From Firmicutes bacterium ADurb.Bin193 (GTDB lineage Bacteria; Bacillota; Clostridia; Monoglobales; Firm-18), in NCBI GenBank assembly GCA_002070105.1, contig MWCQ01000005.1, positions 62,001-126,000 on the forward strand: a DNA stretch of 64,000 nt, in the 5' to 3' direction. Both the position numbers and the translations under genes were made by a program. A model generated the notes under the pieces. That model made no database searches. It was not told where the DNA came from and saw only the letters and a list, made by a program, of their open reading frames with translations. Shown here one piece after another: positions 8,510-16,548 of this stretch. How positions within the stretch are numbered: the first letter of the stretch is position 1; the number at the start of each line of letters is the position of its first letter.

Positions 8510-9688
8510 ATGAAAAAAAGTAATTTGGCGAGATTGATTTGTATGGTACTGGCGCTTACGGTTTTATTGACGGCAAATGTTTTTGCGATAGGTACAGATC
8601 AGGTATCTGTAATCTATGATCCGGTTTCTTCTATAACCTATGATTTTAATGACGGTGCTGTTCCGGGCTTGTTCGCATTACCTACTTCCAACAACGCCAA
8701 ATATGGGAAAATGACTTTTAGTGAAGAGGTAGAGGGAGACAGATATCTCATCTTTGAAGATGGTAATCTTAATAATAAAGGTCAGGGAAGGACTGACTAC
8801 TCAATCCAGGTTTGCCACGCTCCGATGTCCATAGAATACGACTTTTGCATTCCCGAATACACAAAGACGGCTGCCGGCGACAATATTCCGGCGATGATTC
8901 TTTTTATTACCAACTATTCTTCGCCGGGAGTCAAAGGTACGCAGGGTTCCGGAAAAACCGCGATGTCGCTCACATGCGACAAGGATGAAAACGGGGATCT
9001 TAAATTTTCGGTGGTTGTATCGGGCGCTGCTATTGAGGGTGTCTTCGAAGATCCGTTGTCATTTGACACCTGGTATAGAGTGAAGATAGACGCCCATGCT
9101 GAAAAGTATCAGGCAGTCGTTTCTCTTTATGACAGCTCCGGCGAATTGATTGACAAAACAGGCACAATAACCGTGGCAAACAGCACATACTCAACCGATG
9201 TAACTCCCGACGGTTTTGTTGGGCTTTCCTTTGCTACGGGCTCGCAGACAGCGAATGTTTCGGCCGAAGAGCAGTCCAAAATCTATATAGACAATTTCAC
9301 ATTTACCCGTGAGAGGTTTTCCTTCTCTTCAAAGCCTGCAATCTCACAGGACGGCGACGAAATAACCGCTTCGGTGGTTGTTAGAAACGAAATTGCGGAG
9401 GAAACTACTGCGCCCGCGCTTATACTTGCGCTGTTTGACGCCAAGGGCAAGCTTGTCGGCATTAGCGTAAACGACAGCGAGCCGATTGCCGCAAGGACAG
9501 ATCCGGGCCTTCCGACAACTACAAATGTTGCTTGGCCTAACGGGTTTGCTCTGCCGGCTGAGGCAACCGTAACTTGCACGCTGCCCAAGGGCGACGCTGC
9601 TACGGCTTCTGCTTACCTATGGACAGATGTAGATACCGGAATGCAGCCTTACTGTGTTGTGTCCGATATTTTAACCGTCAGTGAATAA
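8510..9688 (+). CDS. Secreted protein A of a tandem paralogous trio
   Basis: A 392-residue exported protein of unknown function. Residues 1-26 are a signal peptide (KKS, hydrophobic core, cleavage after 'NVFA'). Residues about 38-265 look like a jelly-roll, LamG/concanavalin-type beta domain: 'YDFNDGAVPGLF', 'DTWYRVKIDA', 'IYIDNFTFTRERF'. Residues about 270-392 form a small beta-sandwich domain with 'ALILALFDAKGKLVGI' and 'ASAYLWTD', a pattern I know from the C-termini of many clostridial extracellular proteins. No catalytic motif or cell-wall anchor is visible. ATG start with AGGAGG. From 8701 to 9601 the DNA is identical to protein B. Confidence 0.75.
   Translation: MKKSNLARLICMVLALTVLLTANVFAIGTDQVSVIYDPVSSITYDFNDGAVPGLFALPTSNNAKYGKMTFSEEVEGDRYLIFEDGNLNNKGQGRTDYSIQVCHAPMSIEYDFCIPEYTKTAAGDNIPAMILFITNYSSPGVKGTQGSGKTAMSLTCDKDENGDLKFSVVVSGAAIEGVFEDPLSFDTWYRVKIDAHAEKYQAVVSLYDSSGELIDKTGTITVANSTYSTDVTPDGFVGLSFATGSQTANVSAEEQSKIYIDNFTFTRERFSFSSKPAISQDGDEITASVVVRNEIAEETTAPALILALFDAKGKLVGISVNDSEPIAARTDPGLPTTTNVAWPNGFALPAEATVTCTLPKGDAATASAYLWTDVDTGMQPYCVVSDILTVSE
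8701..9601 (+). repeat. About 900-bp direct repeat, copy in gene A
   Basis: Base-for-base identical, as far as I can read, to 10245-11145. It covers the beta domain and most of the C-terminal domain, with divergence starting abruptly at both ends. Confidence 0.85.
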
Positions 9689-9860
9689 AAAGCCGCTTTG
9701 TGGTGCTGACCTCTTATATTTCACAGCTTACAATCCGGGTCGATGTCTAATATAATTACAGATAAAACGATGCCGTATTTTAGCTGATTAGCGACTATTC
9801 GATAAAAACAAAATAACGGGGTGGCATCACACCCGGAAGTTACTTGGGTTTTTACAATCT

Positions 9861-9894
9861 ACAAAGCCTCCGCTTGTTTTAAGGGAGGCTTTGT
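9861..9894 (+). terminator. Terminator after gene A
   Basis: ACAAAGCCTCC / GGAGGCTTTGT, 11-bp perfect stem, about 170 bases after the stop. Related hairpins follow genes B and C. Confidence 0.65.
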
Positions 9895-9897
9895 TAT

Positions 9898-10047
9898 TAG
9901 TTAAGGTTTGCATTACTCGGCATATACTTTAGAAAGCTATTTTGAAAATTGACAGACCGAAAGCAACGACGGCAACGGCAATATTTTAGAAGTATATTAG
10001 TTGATTTCCAAGCTTAAAATAAATATTATTAATATGAGGGGGTCTGA
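9898..10047 (+). promoter_or_regulatory. Conserved upstream region of gene B (paralogous to that of gene C)
   Basis: This stretch aligns with 11358-11509 before gene C: both have TTGAC followed by a degenerate GACCGAAAGC / GGTCGATAGC block, a CGGCAA or TGGCAA with a 17-base spacer to TATATT or TATAAT, and 'AGTTGATTTCC'. It may be a shared promoter/operator. The equivalent region before gene A is different. Confidence 0.45.
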
Positions 10048-10050
10048 AAA

Positions 10051-11229
10051 TTGAGAAAAAAGAATTTGGTAAAATTTATCAGCATGGTATTGGCGCTTAT
10101 GGTTTTTTCGGCGGCAAATGTCTTTGCGGCTGCGGGTGAGTCGGACCAGGTATCTGTAATCTATGACCCTGTTTCGGTAACCTATGACTTTAATGAAGGT
10201 GCTGTTCCGGGCTTGTTCGCATTACCTGCTTCCAACAACGCCAGATATGGGAAAATGACTTTTAGTGAAGAGGTAGAGGGAGACAGATATCTCATCTTTG
10301 AAGATGGTAATCTTAATAATAAAGGTCAGGGAAGGACTGACTACTCAATCCAGGTTTGCCACGCTCCGATGTCCATAGAATACGACTTTTGCATTCCCGA
10401 ATACACAAAGACGGCTGCCGGCGACAATATTCCGGCGATGATTCTTTTTATTACCAACTATTCTTCGCCGGGAGTCAAAGGTACGCAGGGTTCCGGAAAA
10501 ACCGCGATGTCGCTCACATGCGACAAGGATGAAAACGGGGATCTTAAATTTTCGGTGGTTGTATCGGGCGCTGCTATTGAGGGTGTCTTCGAAGATCCGT
10601 TGTCATTTGACACCTGGTATAGAGTGAAGATAGACGCCCATGCTGAAAAGTATCAGGCAGTCGTTTCTCTTTATGACAGCTCCGGCGAATTGATTGACAA
10701 AACAGGCACAATAACCGTGGCAAACAGCACATACTCAACCGATGTAACTCCCGACGGTTTTGTTGGGCTTTCCTTTGCTACGGGCTCGCAGACAGCGAAT
10801 GTTTCGGCCGAAGAGCAGTCCAAAATCTATATAGACAATTTCACATTTACCCGTGAGAGGTTTTCCTTCTCTTCAAAGCCTGCAATCTCACAGGACGGCG
10901 ACGAAATAACCGCTTCGGTGGTTGTTAGAAACGAAATTGCGGAGGAAACTACTGCGCCCGCGCTTATACTTGCGCTGTTTGACGCCAAGGGCAAGCTTGT
11001 CGGCATTAGCGTAAACGACAGCGAGCCGATTGCCGCAAGGACAGATCCGGGCCTTCCGACAACTACAAATGTTGCTTGGCCTAACGGGTTTGCTCTGCCG
11101 GCTGAGGCAACCGTAACTTGCACGCTGCCCAAGGGCGACGCTGCTTTAGCCGTTGCTTACCTTTGGACTGATATAGGCACCTCTATGCAGATTTACAGCA
11201 GTGCCTCTGAGGTTTTAACCATCAGTTAA
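10051..11229 (+). CDS. Secreted protein B of the tandem trio (mosaic)
   Basis: A 392-residue exported protein, TTG start with GAGGGGG upstream. The signal peptide (RKKNLVKF..., about 26 residues) resembles that of protein C (RKKNLVKL...), whereas residues about 65-365 are identical to protein A; the last 26 residues differ again ('DIGTSMQIYSSASEVL'). So the gene is a mosaic, best explained by gene conversion from A or by unequal crossing-over. Domains are as in A: jelly-roll beta domain then a small beta-sandwich domain. Function unknown; a cell-surface or carbohydrate-binding role is a guess from the fold. Confidence 0.75.
   Translation: MRKKNLVKFISMVLALMVFSAANVFAAAGESDQVSVIYDPVSVTYDFNEGAVPGLFALPASNNARYGKMTFSEEVEGDRYLIFEDGNLNNKGQGRTDYSIQVCHAPMSIEYDFCIPEYTKTAAGDNIPAMILFITNYSSPGVKGTQGSGKTAMSLTCDKDENGDLKFSVVVSGAAIEGVFEDPLSFDTWYRVKIDAHAEKYQAVVSLYDSSGELIDKTGTITVANSTYSTDVTPDGFVGLSFATGSQTANVSAEEQSKIYIDNFTFTRERFSFSSKPAISQDGDEITASVVVRNEIAEETTAPALILALFDAKGKLVGISVNDSEPIAARTDPGLPTTTNVAWPNGFALPAEATVTCTLPKGDAALAVAYLWTDIGTSMQIYSSASEVLTIS
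10245..11145 (+). repeat. About 900-bp direct repeat, copy in gene B
   Basis: Matches 8701-9601 without a mismatch that I can see; offset 1,544 bases. Confidence 0.85.
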
Positions 11230-11320
11230 TAAAAAAGCCGCTTAAATAGGGCTTACCTTTCGATAAAAACTGAATAATAAGACAAAAGCGTATCCCCTTG
11301 GAATTACTTATAATTAAATT

Positions 11321-11355
11321 TACAAGGTCTTCGCTTATTTTAAGGGAGGCTTTGT
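11321..11355 (+). terminator. Terminator after gene B
   Basis: ACAAGGTCTTC / GGAGGCTTTGT. Compared with the hairpin after gene A, three positions in the left arm have changed but each still pairs as G-U, so the stem is kept. Confidence 0.55.
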
Positions 11356-11509
11356 ATTTGGTTAAGGGTCGTATGACCCGGAATATACTTTCGAAAGTTT
11401 TTGGAAATTGACCGGTCGATAGCGGCGATGGCAATGACAATAATTACGAAATATAATAGTTGATTTCCAGGCTTTATATAATTATTACACTTATATAGGA
11501 GGCAAAACA

Positions 11510-12703
11510 TTGAGAAAAAAGAATTTGGTAAAATTAATCAGCATGGTATTGGCACTTGTGGTTTTCTCGGCGATAAATGTATCCTCGGCACAGATTTTTA
11601 CATTTATTAATCCGGCTACATTCACGGAGGATTGCGAGACATTTTCGGGCTATGTAAACACCGCTTCCGGGGGGAAAAGCTGCTTTGTGGGAATGGGTTC
11701 TAATGTTTCAGTACTTACAACTAAGACCGATAGCAATAACCCGCAGATTAACCAGTACTTGGAGGTTAAAGACCATTCGAATAATGGTTTTGGCAGGGCT
11801 AATATTATTGCCGCGGGCGGAACTACCGGTCCTTCGACCTGGTCGTTTAACATCCGTGTTCCGGATTATACTATTGATACCAAAATTCCGTTTGTAAAAA
11901 TAGGGTTTAACGACAGGTTAACTGCAAATTCGATACTTAGTGATCAGAAAGAGGTTTGTGCCATTACTTTTATACATGACGACAACGGCGATTTGCAGCT
12001 GCAAGTAAATGACGGAACCAGCTTTAAGATTGGCGGGACATCCGTAGATGTTGACTTGTTTGATCCCTTGGAATTTGACACCTGGTACACCTTTACATTT
12101 GATGTTGATCCCAACACAGCGCAATATACCTTCACGGTAGGCGATATAGACGGAACTCCGCTTGACGGCTACTCCGCATCAAGAGAAGTAAAGACCAATA
12201 CTACGGGAAGCAGCATTAGCACAACCCCTCTTATGGGAGGCATTATAATAGGTGCAGGTGCTTCTGCGGGTGCTGACGGCGACCCTGTACTCCATTTTGA
12301 TAATGTAAGAATAACAAGAAACCAGTTTGCTGTTGTAGACCTGCCTGTAATCAGTGACATTACCGAAGGTAATGTTACAGCTACGGCTACGGTAACAAAC
12401 GACCTGCCTTTGGAAGCGACATCTCCGGTTCTGGTGCTTGCGCTGTATGACGCGAAAGGTAAGCTGATTGGCATAACGACCGATTCAAAGGCAATGGCGG
12501 CAAGAGACATAGCTGACCCGCCTCCCGCCAATCAGAGCACTGGTTCTTATTGGGATGCCGCTGTAGTATCCGAAACTCTTACCTGCGAGCTTGAAGCAGG
12601 TGACGCCGTAAGGGCAACTGCCAATATCTGGAGCGCCGTTTACGGAGAGAACAGCATGATACCTTATATAACCCCTGTTAATAAATCTTTAATAACCGAT
12701 TAA
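11510..12703 (+). CDS. Secreted protein C of the tandem trio
   Basis: A 397-residue exported protein, TTG start 7 bases after AGGAGG. Signal peptide of about 24 residues ending 'NVSSA'. The order of parts matches A and B: a LamG-like beta domain (about 35-275; 'FDTWYTFTFDV', 'LHFDNVRITRNQF') and the C-terminal beta-sandwich domain ('VLVLALYDAKGKLIGI', 'ATANIWSAV'). Sequence identity to A/B is much lower, so this is the old duplicate, whereas A/B is recent or homogenised. No enzymatic motif is visible. Confidence 0.75.
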   Translation: MRKKNLVKLISMVLALVVFSAINVSSAQIFTFINPATFTEDCETFSGYVNTASGGKSCFVGMGSNVSVLTTKTDSNNPQINQYLEVKDHSNNGFGRANIIAAGGTTGPSTWSFNIRVPDYTIDTKIPFVKIGFNDRLTANSILSDQKEVCAITFIHDDNGDLQLQVNDGTSFKIGGTSVDVDLFDPLEFDTWYTFTFDVDPNTAQYTFTVGDIDGTPLDGYSASREVKTNTTGSSISTTPLMGGIIIGAGASAGADGDPVLHFDNVRITRNQFAVVDLPVISDITEGNVTATATVTNDLPLEATSPVLVLALYDAKGKLIGITTDSKAMAARDIADPPPANQSTGSYWDAAVVSETLTCELEAGDAVRATANIWSAVYGENSMIPYITPVNKSLITD

Positions 12704-12768
12704 TTTGAGGTTATATCAGTCACACATCGGATTCAAATAGGATTATAGAAACATGTATTATTAAACTC

Positions 12769-12802
12769 ACAAAGCCTCCTCTTATTTAAGGGGAGGTTTT
12801 GT
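12769..12802 (+). terminator. Terminator after gene C
   Basis: ACAAAGCCTCC(TC) / GGGAGGTTTTGT-type stem with an A/T-rich loop; third member of the A/B/C terminator series and convergent with the DMT transporter gene. Confidence 0.6.
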
Positions 12803-12839
12803 CGTTCATTCAAAATGACACCATATCAAGAATAGCATA

Positions 12840-13736
12840 TTATTCAGCCTGAATTTTTGGCTTAATACTGCCGCCCGATAGGCTTAAAACCGTCAGCCCC
12901 GCTAAGATAATACATGCGCCTGTTATTACATACGGGGTAATAGGCTCGTGCAGGAATAACCAGGGCCAAATCAAGCTGAATAAAGACTGTAAATTGATTA
13001 TAATTGCCGCCGCAAAGAAATTAACCTTATGTATTATATTCGAAAAAATCAAAAAACTTATACCGGTTATAAAACCGAGCGCAACTAAGGCAACAACCGA
13101 CAGAGGATTAACGCTTTTTGCAATATGAAATGAAAACGGAACAGGGGTGGCCGTTAAAAAAGTGCACAGAAAAAGCATTGAAAGATTCATGTTTTCAGAG
13201 CTCATTTTATTAATAAGAATTCTTTGGCTTAGCATGTGCGTCCCCGTACCTATGGCAGACAGCGCGAACAGCAGGGTAATTATGCCGCTTGTGTTTAGAA
13301 TATCAAAAACAGGCAGCCCATTCCAACTTATAAGGACTACTCCGCTTACACAAAGAATTGCGGCTATAAGTTTAGGAAGGTTTATCTTCTCCCTTAAGAA
13401 AACACAGGAGATTATAAAAAGGTATATTGCCTGCAAAGGTGCGGAAATGACAAAGCCGTAAGCATAACCTAAAGTTATGGCAAGATTTTCACAAATATAA
13501 TTTGCGCTTTTTGCTACCGCTCCGATCCAGATCCATTTGTTTTTGAAATATAATTTCGGTTTACCGCCCGATAAGTATATGTATAGAAGCAAAAACACAA
13601 TGCCGAACAGAAATCGGCAAAGGGAAATAGCGCTGTTGCTAAAATCAGCCGAAGCAACCTTCACCAATACTGCGACAATACTCCACATAAAAATAGGTAT
13701 AAGTAAAAGCAAATAATAAATAAATAATCCCTCCAA
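12840..13736 (-). CDS. DMT-superfamily (EamA) transporter
   Basis: A 298-residue membrane protein with about ten hydrophobic segments arranged as two EamA repeats, the usual size for drug/metabolite transporters. The N-terminal repeat has 'SIVAVLVKVASADFSNSAISLCRFL', and the second has 'LSLIWPWLFLHEPITPYVITGACIIL', the typical final 'E-P-(x)n-GA-x-I-L-x-G' pattern. Such proteins export or import amino acids, sugars phosphates or nucleotides; the substrate cannot be called. It is followed upstream by the SdpI-like gene on the same strand (45-base gap), possibly one transcript. Confidence 0.82.
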   Translation of the reverse strand: MEGLFIYYLLLLIPIFMWSIVAVLVKVASADFSNSAISLCRFLFGIVFLLLYIYLSGGKPKLYFKNKWIWIGAVAKSANYICENLAITLGYAYGFVISAPLQAIYLFIISCVFLREKINLPKLIAAILCVSGVVLISWNGLPVFDILNTSGIITLLFALSAIGTGTHMLSQRILINKMSSENMNLSMLFLCTFLTATPVPFSFHIAKSVNPLSVVALVALGFITGISFLIFSNIIHKVNFFAAAIIINLQSLFSLIWPWLFLHEPITPYVITGACIILAGLTVLSLSGGSIKPKIQAE

Positions 13737-13780
13737 AGGTTCTGACGGTAAAAAATTTCTTATCTGAATTTTGCTTTTCG

Positions 13781-14416
13781 TTATGAGCCGATTTTTCTAA
13801 ATTCCATATATGAATATACGGCGATAACCATTATTCCGACAGCCAGTCCCGCAATCGGAACTGCAAAGTTAAAAGGAGGAGGCAGTATCACGCAGACAAT
13901 AAACAAAAGCCCGAATGCAAAAAATATGCAACCGCCGAATTTATGTGTTTTCTCCCAAACAGTTTCGTTTGCCAGGGTCCACGGCAGTCGTATTCCGAAA
14001 AAGTAGTTGGGTCTTATTTGAGGCATAAATCCTCCAATAACAACAAACATAGCCCCCAACGCTATAGGCATAATAATATTAACGGGAACGCGCGTACCGA
14101 AAGACTCAAGCACGGTTATTGCAAAAATAACCGCCATTATTGTAACCGCCGAAATCATTACGGCGGGATAAGCCATTCCCGACGCCTCAATGTTCCCGCG
14201 CTTCGGGTCAATCCTCGGAAGGTAATACAGCCCGAAGGTTAAGACAAGCGAAATCACGGGCATCAAAAAAATCATAAATTTCCCGCCAAAGCCGTCCGCC
14301 TGCCCCGACGCCCCCCAGTGGGTAGGTATCCTCGCAGGCAGTATATTATATATGCAAATCGCCGTGACAAACAATATTATGGTTATACCTATACAGATTT
14401 GAAAAGCTCTTTTCAT
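13781..14416 (-). CDS. SdpI/YhfL-family (DUF1648) membrane protein
   Basis: A 211-residue protein with about six membrane segments. The N-terminal DUF1648 signature 'LPARIPTHWGASGQADGFG' and the C-terminal SdpI-like motif 'NYFFGIRLPWTLANETVWEKTHKFGG' are both clear. SdpI of Bacillus subtilis is the immunity protein and signal receptor for the SdpC cannibalism toxin, but most members have no known toxin partner, and none is visible here. It is divergent from the OsmC gene. Confidence 0.85.
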   Translation of the reverse strand: MKRAFQICIGITIILFVTAICIYNILPARIPTHWGASGQADGFGGKFMIFLMPVISLVLTFGLYYLPRIDPKRGNIEASGMAYPAVMISAVTIMAVIFAITVLESFGTRVPVNIIMPIALGAMFVVIGGFMPQIRPNYFFGIRLPWTLANETVWEKTHKFGGCIFFAFGLLFIVCVILPPPFNFAVPIAGLAVGIMVIAVYSYMEFRKIGS

Positions 14417-14498
14417 TTTCTGCCGCCCTCCTTTTTGAACTATCGATTACATTGTATGTCCCGCCCCTTAAAATGTCAATACCCTATAAATATTATTG

Positions 14499-14527
14499 TT
14501 GCAACTTTCACCTTTTTTTGGTATTAT
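14499..14527 (+). promoter_or_regulatory. Promoter of the OsmC-family gene
   Basis: TTGCAA (14499-14504), 17-base spacer, TATTAT (14522-14527); about 30 bases before the ATG. Confidence 0.6.
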
Positions 14528-14557
14528 GATGATATCAAAATAAAAGGGGGACAGGGC

Positions 14558-14983
14558 ATGAATACATTGCAGGTTCAGTTAAAATCCATTGACGACAAGG
14601 TAAAGTTTTCATCGGTATCACGGCAAAACGACGAGGTTATCACAGACTATTTCCCACCGTTCGGAACGGGCGAGGGCTACACACCGTTGGAGCTTATACT
14701 TATAAGCCTTTCGTCATGTCTGGGCACGGTTTTGTTAACCCTTATCCGGGGGAAAATGCAAAAGGAGATAATATCATACAAAACCAATGCTACGGGCATC
14801 ATAAAGGAAGAACACCCGAAGGCGTTTTCGCAGATTGACCTTGAGCTTATTATAGAGTCGAAGGATGTGGAGGAGTCCGACATAGAGCGTGCACTCTACG
14901 CCGCAGAGGAAAAGCTTTGCCCTGTTTGGGCGATGATAAGGGGTAATGTAAAGGTTAATGTTACATATAAAATAATAAGATAA
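14558..14983 (+). CDS. OsmC/Ohr-family protein
   Basis: A 141-residue OsmC-fold protein. The two conserved cysteines that reduce (organic) hydroperoxides in this family are visible in 'LISLSSCLGTVLL' and 'EEKLCPVWAM'. The start ATG at 14558 has AAAGGGGG upstream; the longer open frame running back to 14318 overlaps the divergent gene and is not coding. Likely cytoplasmic, in oxidative-stress defence; substrate not defined. Followed by a hairpin at 15018. Confidence 0.85.
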   Translation: MNTLQVQLKSIDDKVKFSSVSRQNDEVITDYFPPFGTGEGYTPLELILISLSSCLGTVLLTLIRGKMQKEIISYKTNATGIIKEEHPKAFSQIDLELIIESKDVEESDIERALYAAEEKLCPVWAMIRGNVKVNVTYKIIR

Positions 14984-15017
14984 AACAAAAGCGCATTACA
15001 AATAGTTTTAAACCGAA

Positions 15018-15051
15018 TAAGCATCCACCCGTAAAAAGGTTGGATGCTTAT
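15018..15051. terminator. Bidirectional hairpin between convergent genes
   Basis: TAAGCATCCA / TGGATGCTTA stem with a loop of about 14 bases, placed between the OsmC gene and the sulfatase operon end. T-tracts are weak. Confidence 0.5.
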
Positions 15052-15083
15052 TATTACTCGCTCATTGTGTTTTAAACTCTAAA

Positions 15084-16532
15084 TCATGTCCTAAAAGCCG
15101 AATAATCGGCTATAAATCTCTCATATAAATTGTCGGGCAAGGCTATAAGATCATTGGTGGCAAGCATATAGTGTTTTAGCTTATCAAGCATATCTTCTAT
15201 AAGCTTTTTATACTCAGGCTCAAAAGCAAGATTTACAAGCTCCTGACTGTCATGGACCACATCATACAGCTCAATAAAGGTTTCGTCCTTAAAGATGTCC
15301 ACAATAAGTTTATAATTCCCCGAAATGGCGCACCTCTGGAAATTCCCCCTCGCCCCGTTGCCGTCAAACTGAATAAAAATCGTGTCACGGTCAAGGGCTT
15401 TTCCATGCAGGGCGGGCATAAGCGATACACCCGACATACCTTTGGGGGGATTTAACCCTAAACAGTCGCACAGTGTGGGAAGAACATCTATTGCGGAAAC
15501 AAGCTCGTCGCTTTGGATACCCTCAAAAGCCATTTCCCTGGGGAATTTTATATAAAGCGGAATCCTTACCGACTCCTCATACATACACATCTTCTGCCAC
15601 AGGCAGTGAGAGCCCAGCATTTCCCCGTGGTCGCTTGTAAATATTATAAGCGTATCGTCGTAAATCCCCTGTGCCTTCAGTTCATCGACTATCATACCGA
15701 CACAGTCGTCCAAAAGCGACACAAGTCCCAGATACACGGGCCATATTTTTTCCCAATCCTCACGGCTATACCTTGTCCCGATAGCTCCGGTAAGGTTGTA
15801 TAGCTGAAGCGGGGACTGGTTTGTGCCCCACTTGCCGACATTTTCGGGCAGATTAACTTCCTTCACTCTTGAAAACCAGGGTTCGGGTATCTGAAGCGGC
15901 GGGTGCGGCGCCAAAAACATTGCGTTCAGTAAAAACGGCTTCGCCCTGTCCCTTTTGCGCATTGCTTCAATCGCACCGTTTACGAAGAACCCGTCAAAGA
16001 AATACTCAAAGCCCTCCTCATACCTTCCCGTAGCCGGAATCGAGTATGTCTTTTTGCGGGTAATCCTTCCCTGCGCCATTTCAGGCAGCACACCTTTGAA
16101 CATAGCCCCGCCGGGACTTTTTTTGTTATTATCCTTTAAAAATTTCCTGTAATCATGTCCGCTGTGCGTCCAATGGGTTTTTGCATCGGGCGATTTCTCG
16201 ATTCCGTCCTCGTTGTAAAAATGCTGCTTTCCTATGTGCCAGCTGTCCCAGTCCTGCTCCATAATGCCGAACAGGTTTTCAATCCCCGAACGCACATATC
16301 CGTATTTTTTGTCAACAGGCTCCCACGGATTTAGAATACTGCCTGTTTCATTGGGATACCTGCCGGTAAAGAACGAGCCCCTTGCGGGAACGCACAGAGG
16401 CGAGGTACAGTATGCCCTGTTAAAAATCACGCCCTCGTGCCCGATACGATCAATATTCGGCGTATATCCCTTGCCCAACACATCGGCGCGCAGTTGGTCG
16501 GCCATAATAATAACCACATTCGGCTTTTTCAT
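15084..16532 (-). CDS. Sulfatase (Cys-type, alkaline-phosphatase superfamily)
   Basis: A 482-residue sulfate-ester hydrolase. 'VVIIMADQLRADVL' provides metal ligands, and Cys47 in 'CVPARGSFFTGRYP' is the residue converted to formylglycine; later 'FTSDHGEMLGSH' completes the metal site. No signal peptide is seen, so it is cytoplasmic or exported by another route. The start at 16532 follows AGAAGGGG and lies 16 bases after the stop of the next sulfatase, so the two are co-transcribed. A formylglycine-generating maturase is needed but not in the window. Substrate unknown, probably a sulfated sugar. Confidence 0.9.
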   Translation of the reverse strand: MKKPNVVIIMADQLRADVLGKGYTPNIDRIGHEGVIFNRAYCTSPLCVPARGSFFTGRYPNETGSILNPWEPVDKKYGYVRSGIENLFGIMEQDWDSWHIGKQHFYNEDGIEKSPDAKTHWTHSGHDYRKFLKDNNKKSPGGAMFKGVLPEMAQGRITRKKTYSIPATGRYEEGFEYFFDGFFVNGAIEAMRKRDRAKPFLLNAMFLAPHPPLQIPEPWFSRVKEVNLPENVGKWGTNQSPLQLYNLTGAIGTRYSREDWEKIWPVYLGLVSLLDDCVGMIVDELKAQGIYDDTLIIFTSDHGEMLGSHCLWQKMCMYEESVRIPLYIKFPREMAFEGIQSDELVSAIDVLPTLCDCLGLNPPKGMSGVSLMPALHGKALDRDTIFIQFDGNGARGNFQRCAISGNYKLIVDIFKDETFIELYDVVHDSQELVNLAFEPEYKKLIEDMLDKLKHYMLATNDLIALPDNLYERFIADYSAFRT

Positions 16533-16548
16533 TAAAACCCCTTCTTTC

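Noticed and set aside
9283-9588. 101-residue antisense ORF, identical copy at 10827-11132
   Set aside because: The identity only reflects the duplicated genes A and B on the plus strand.
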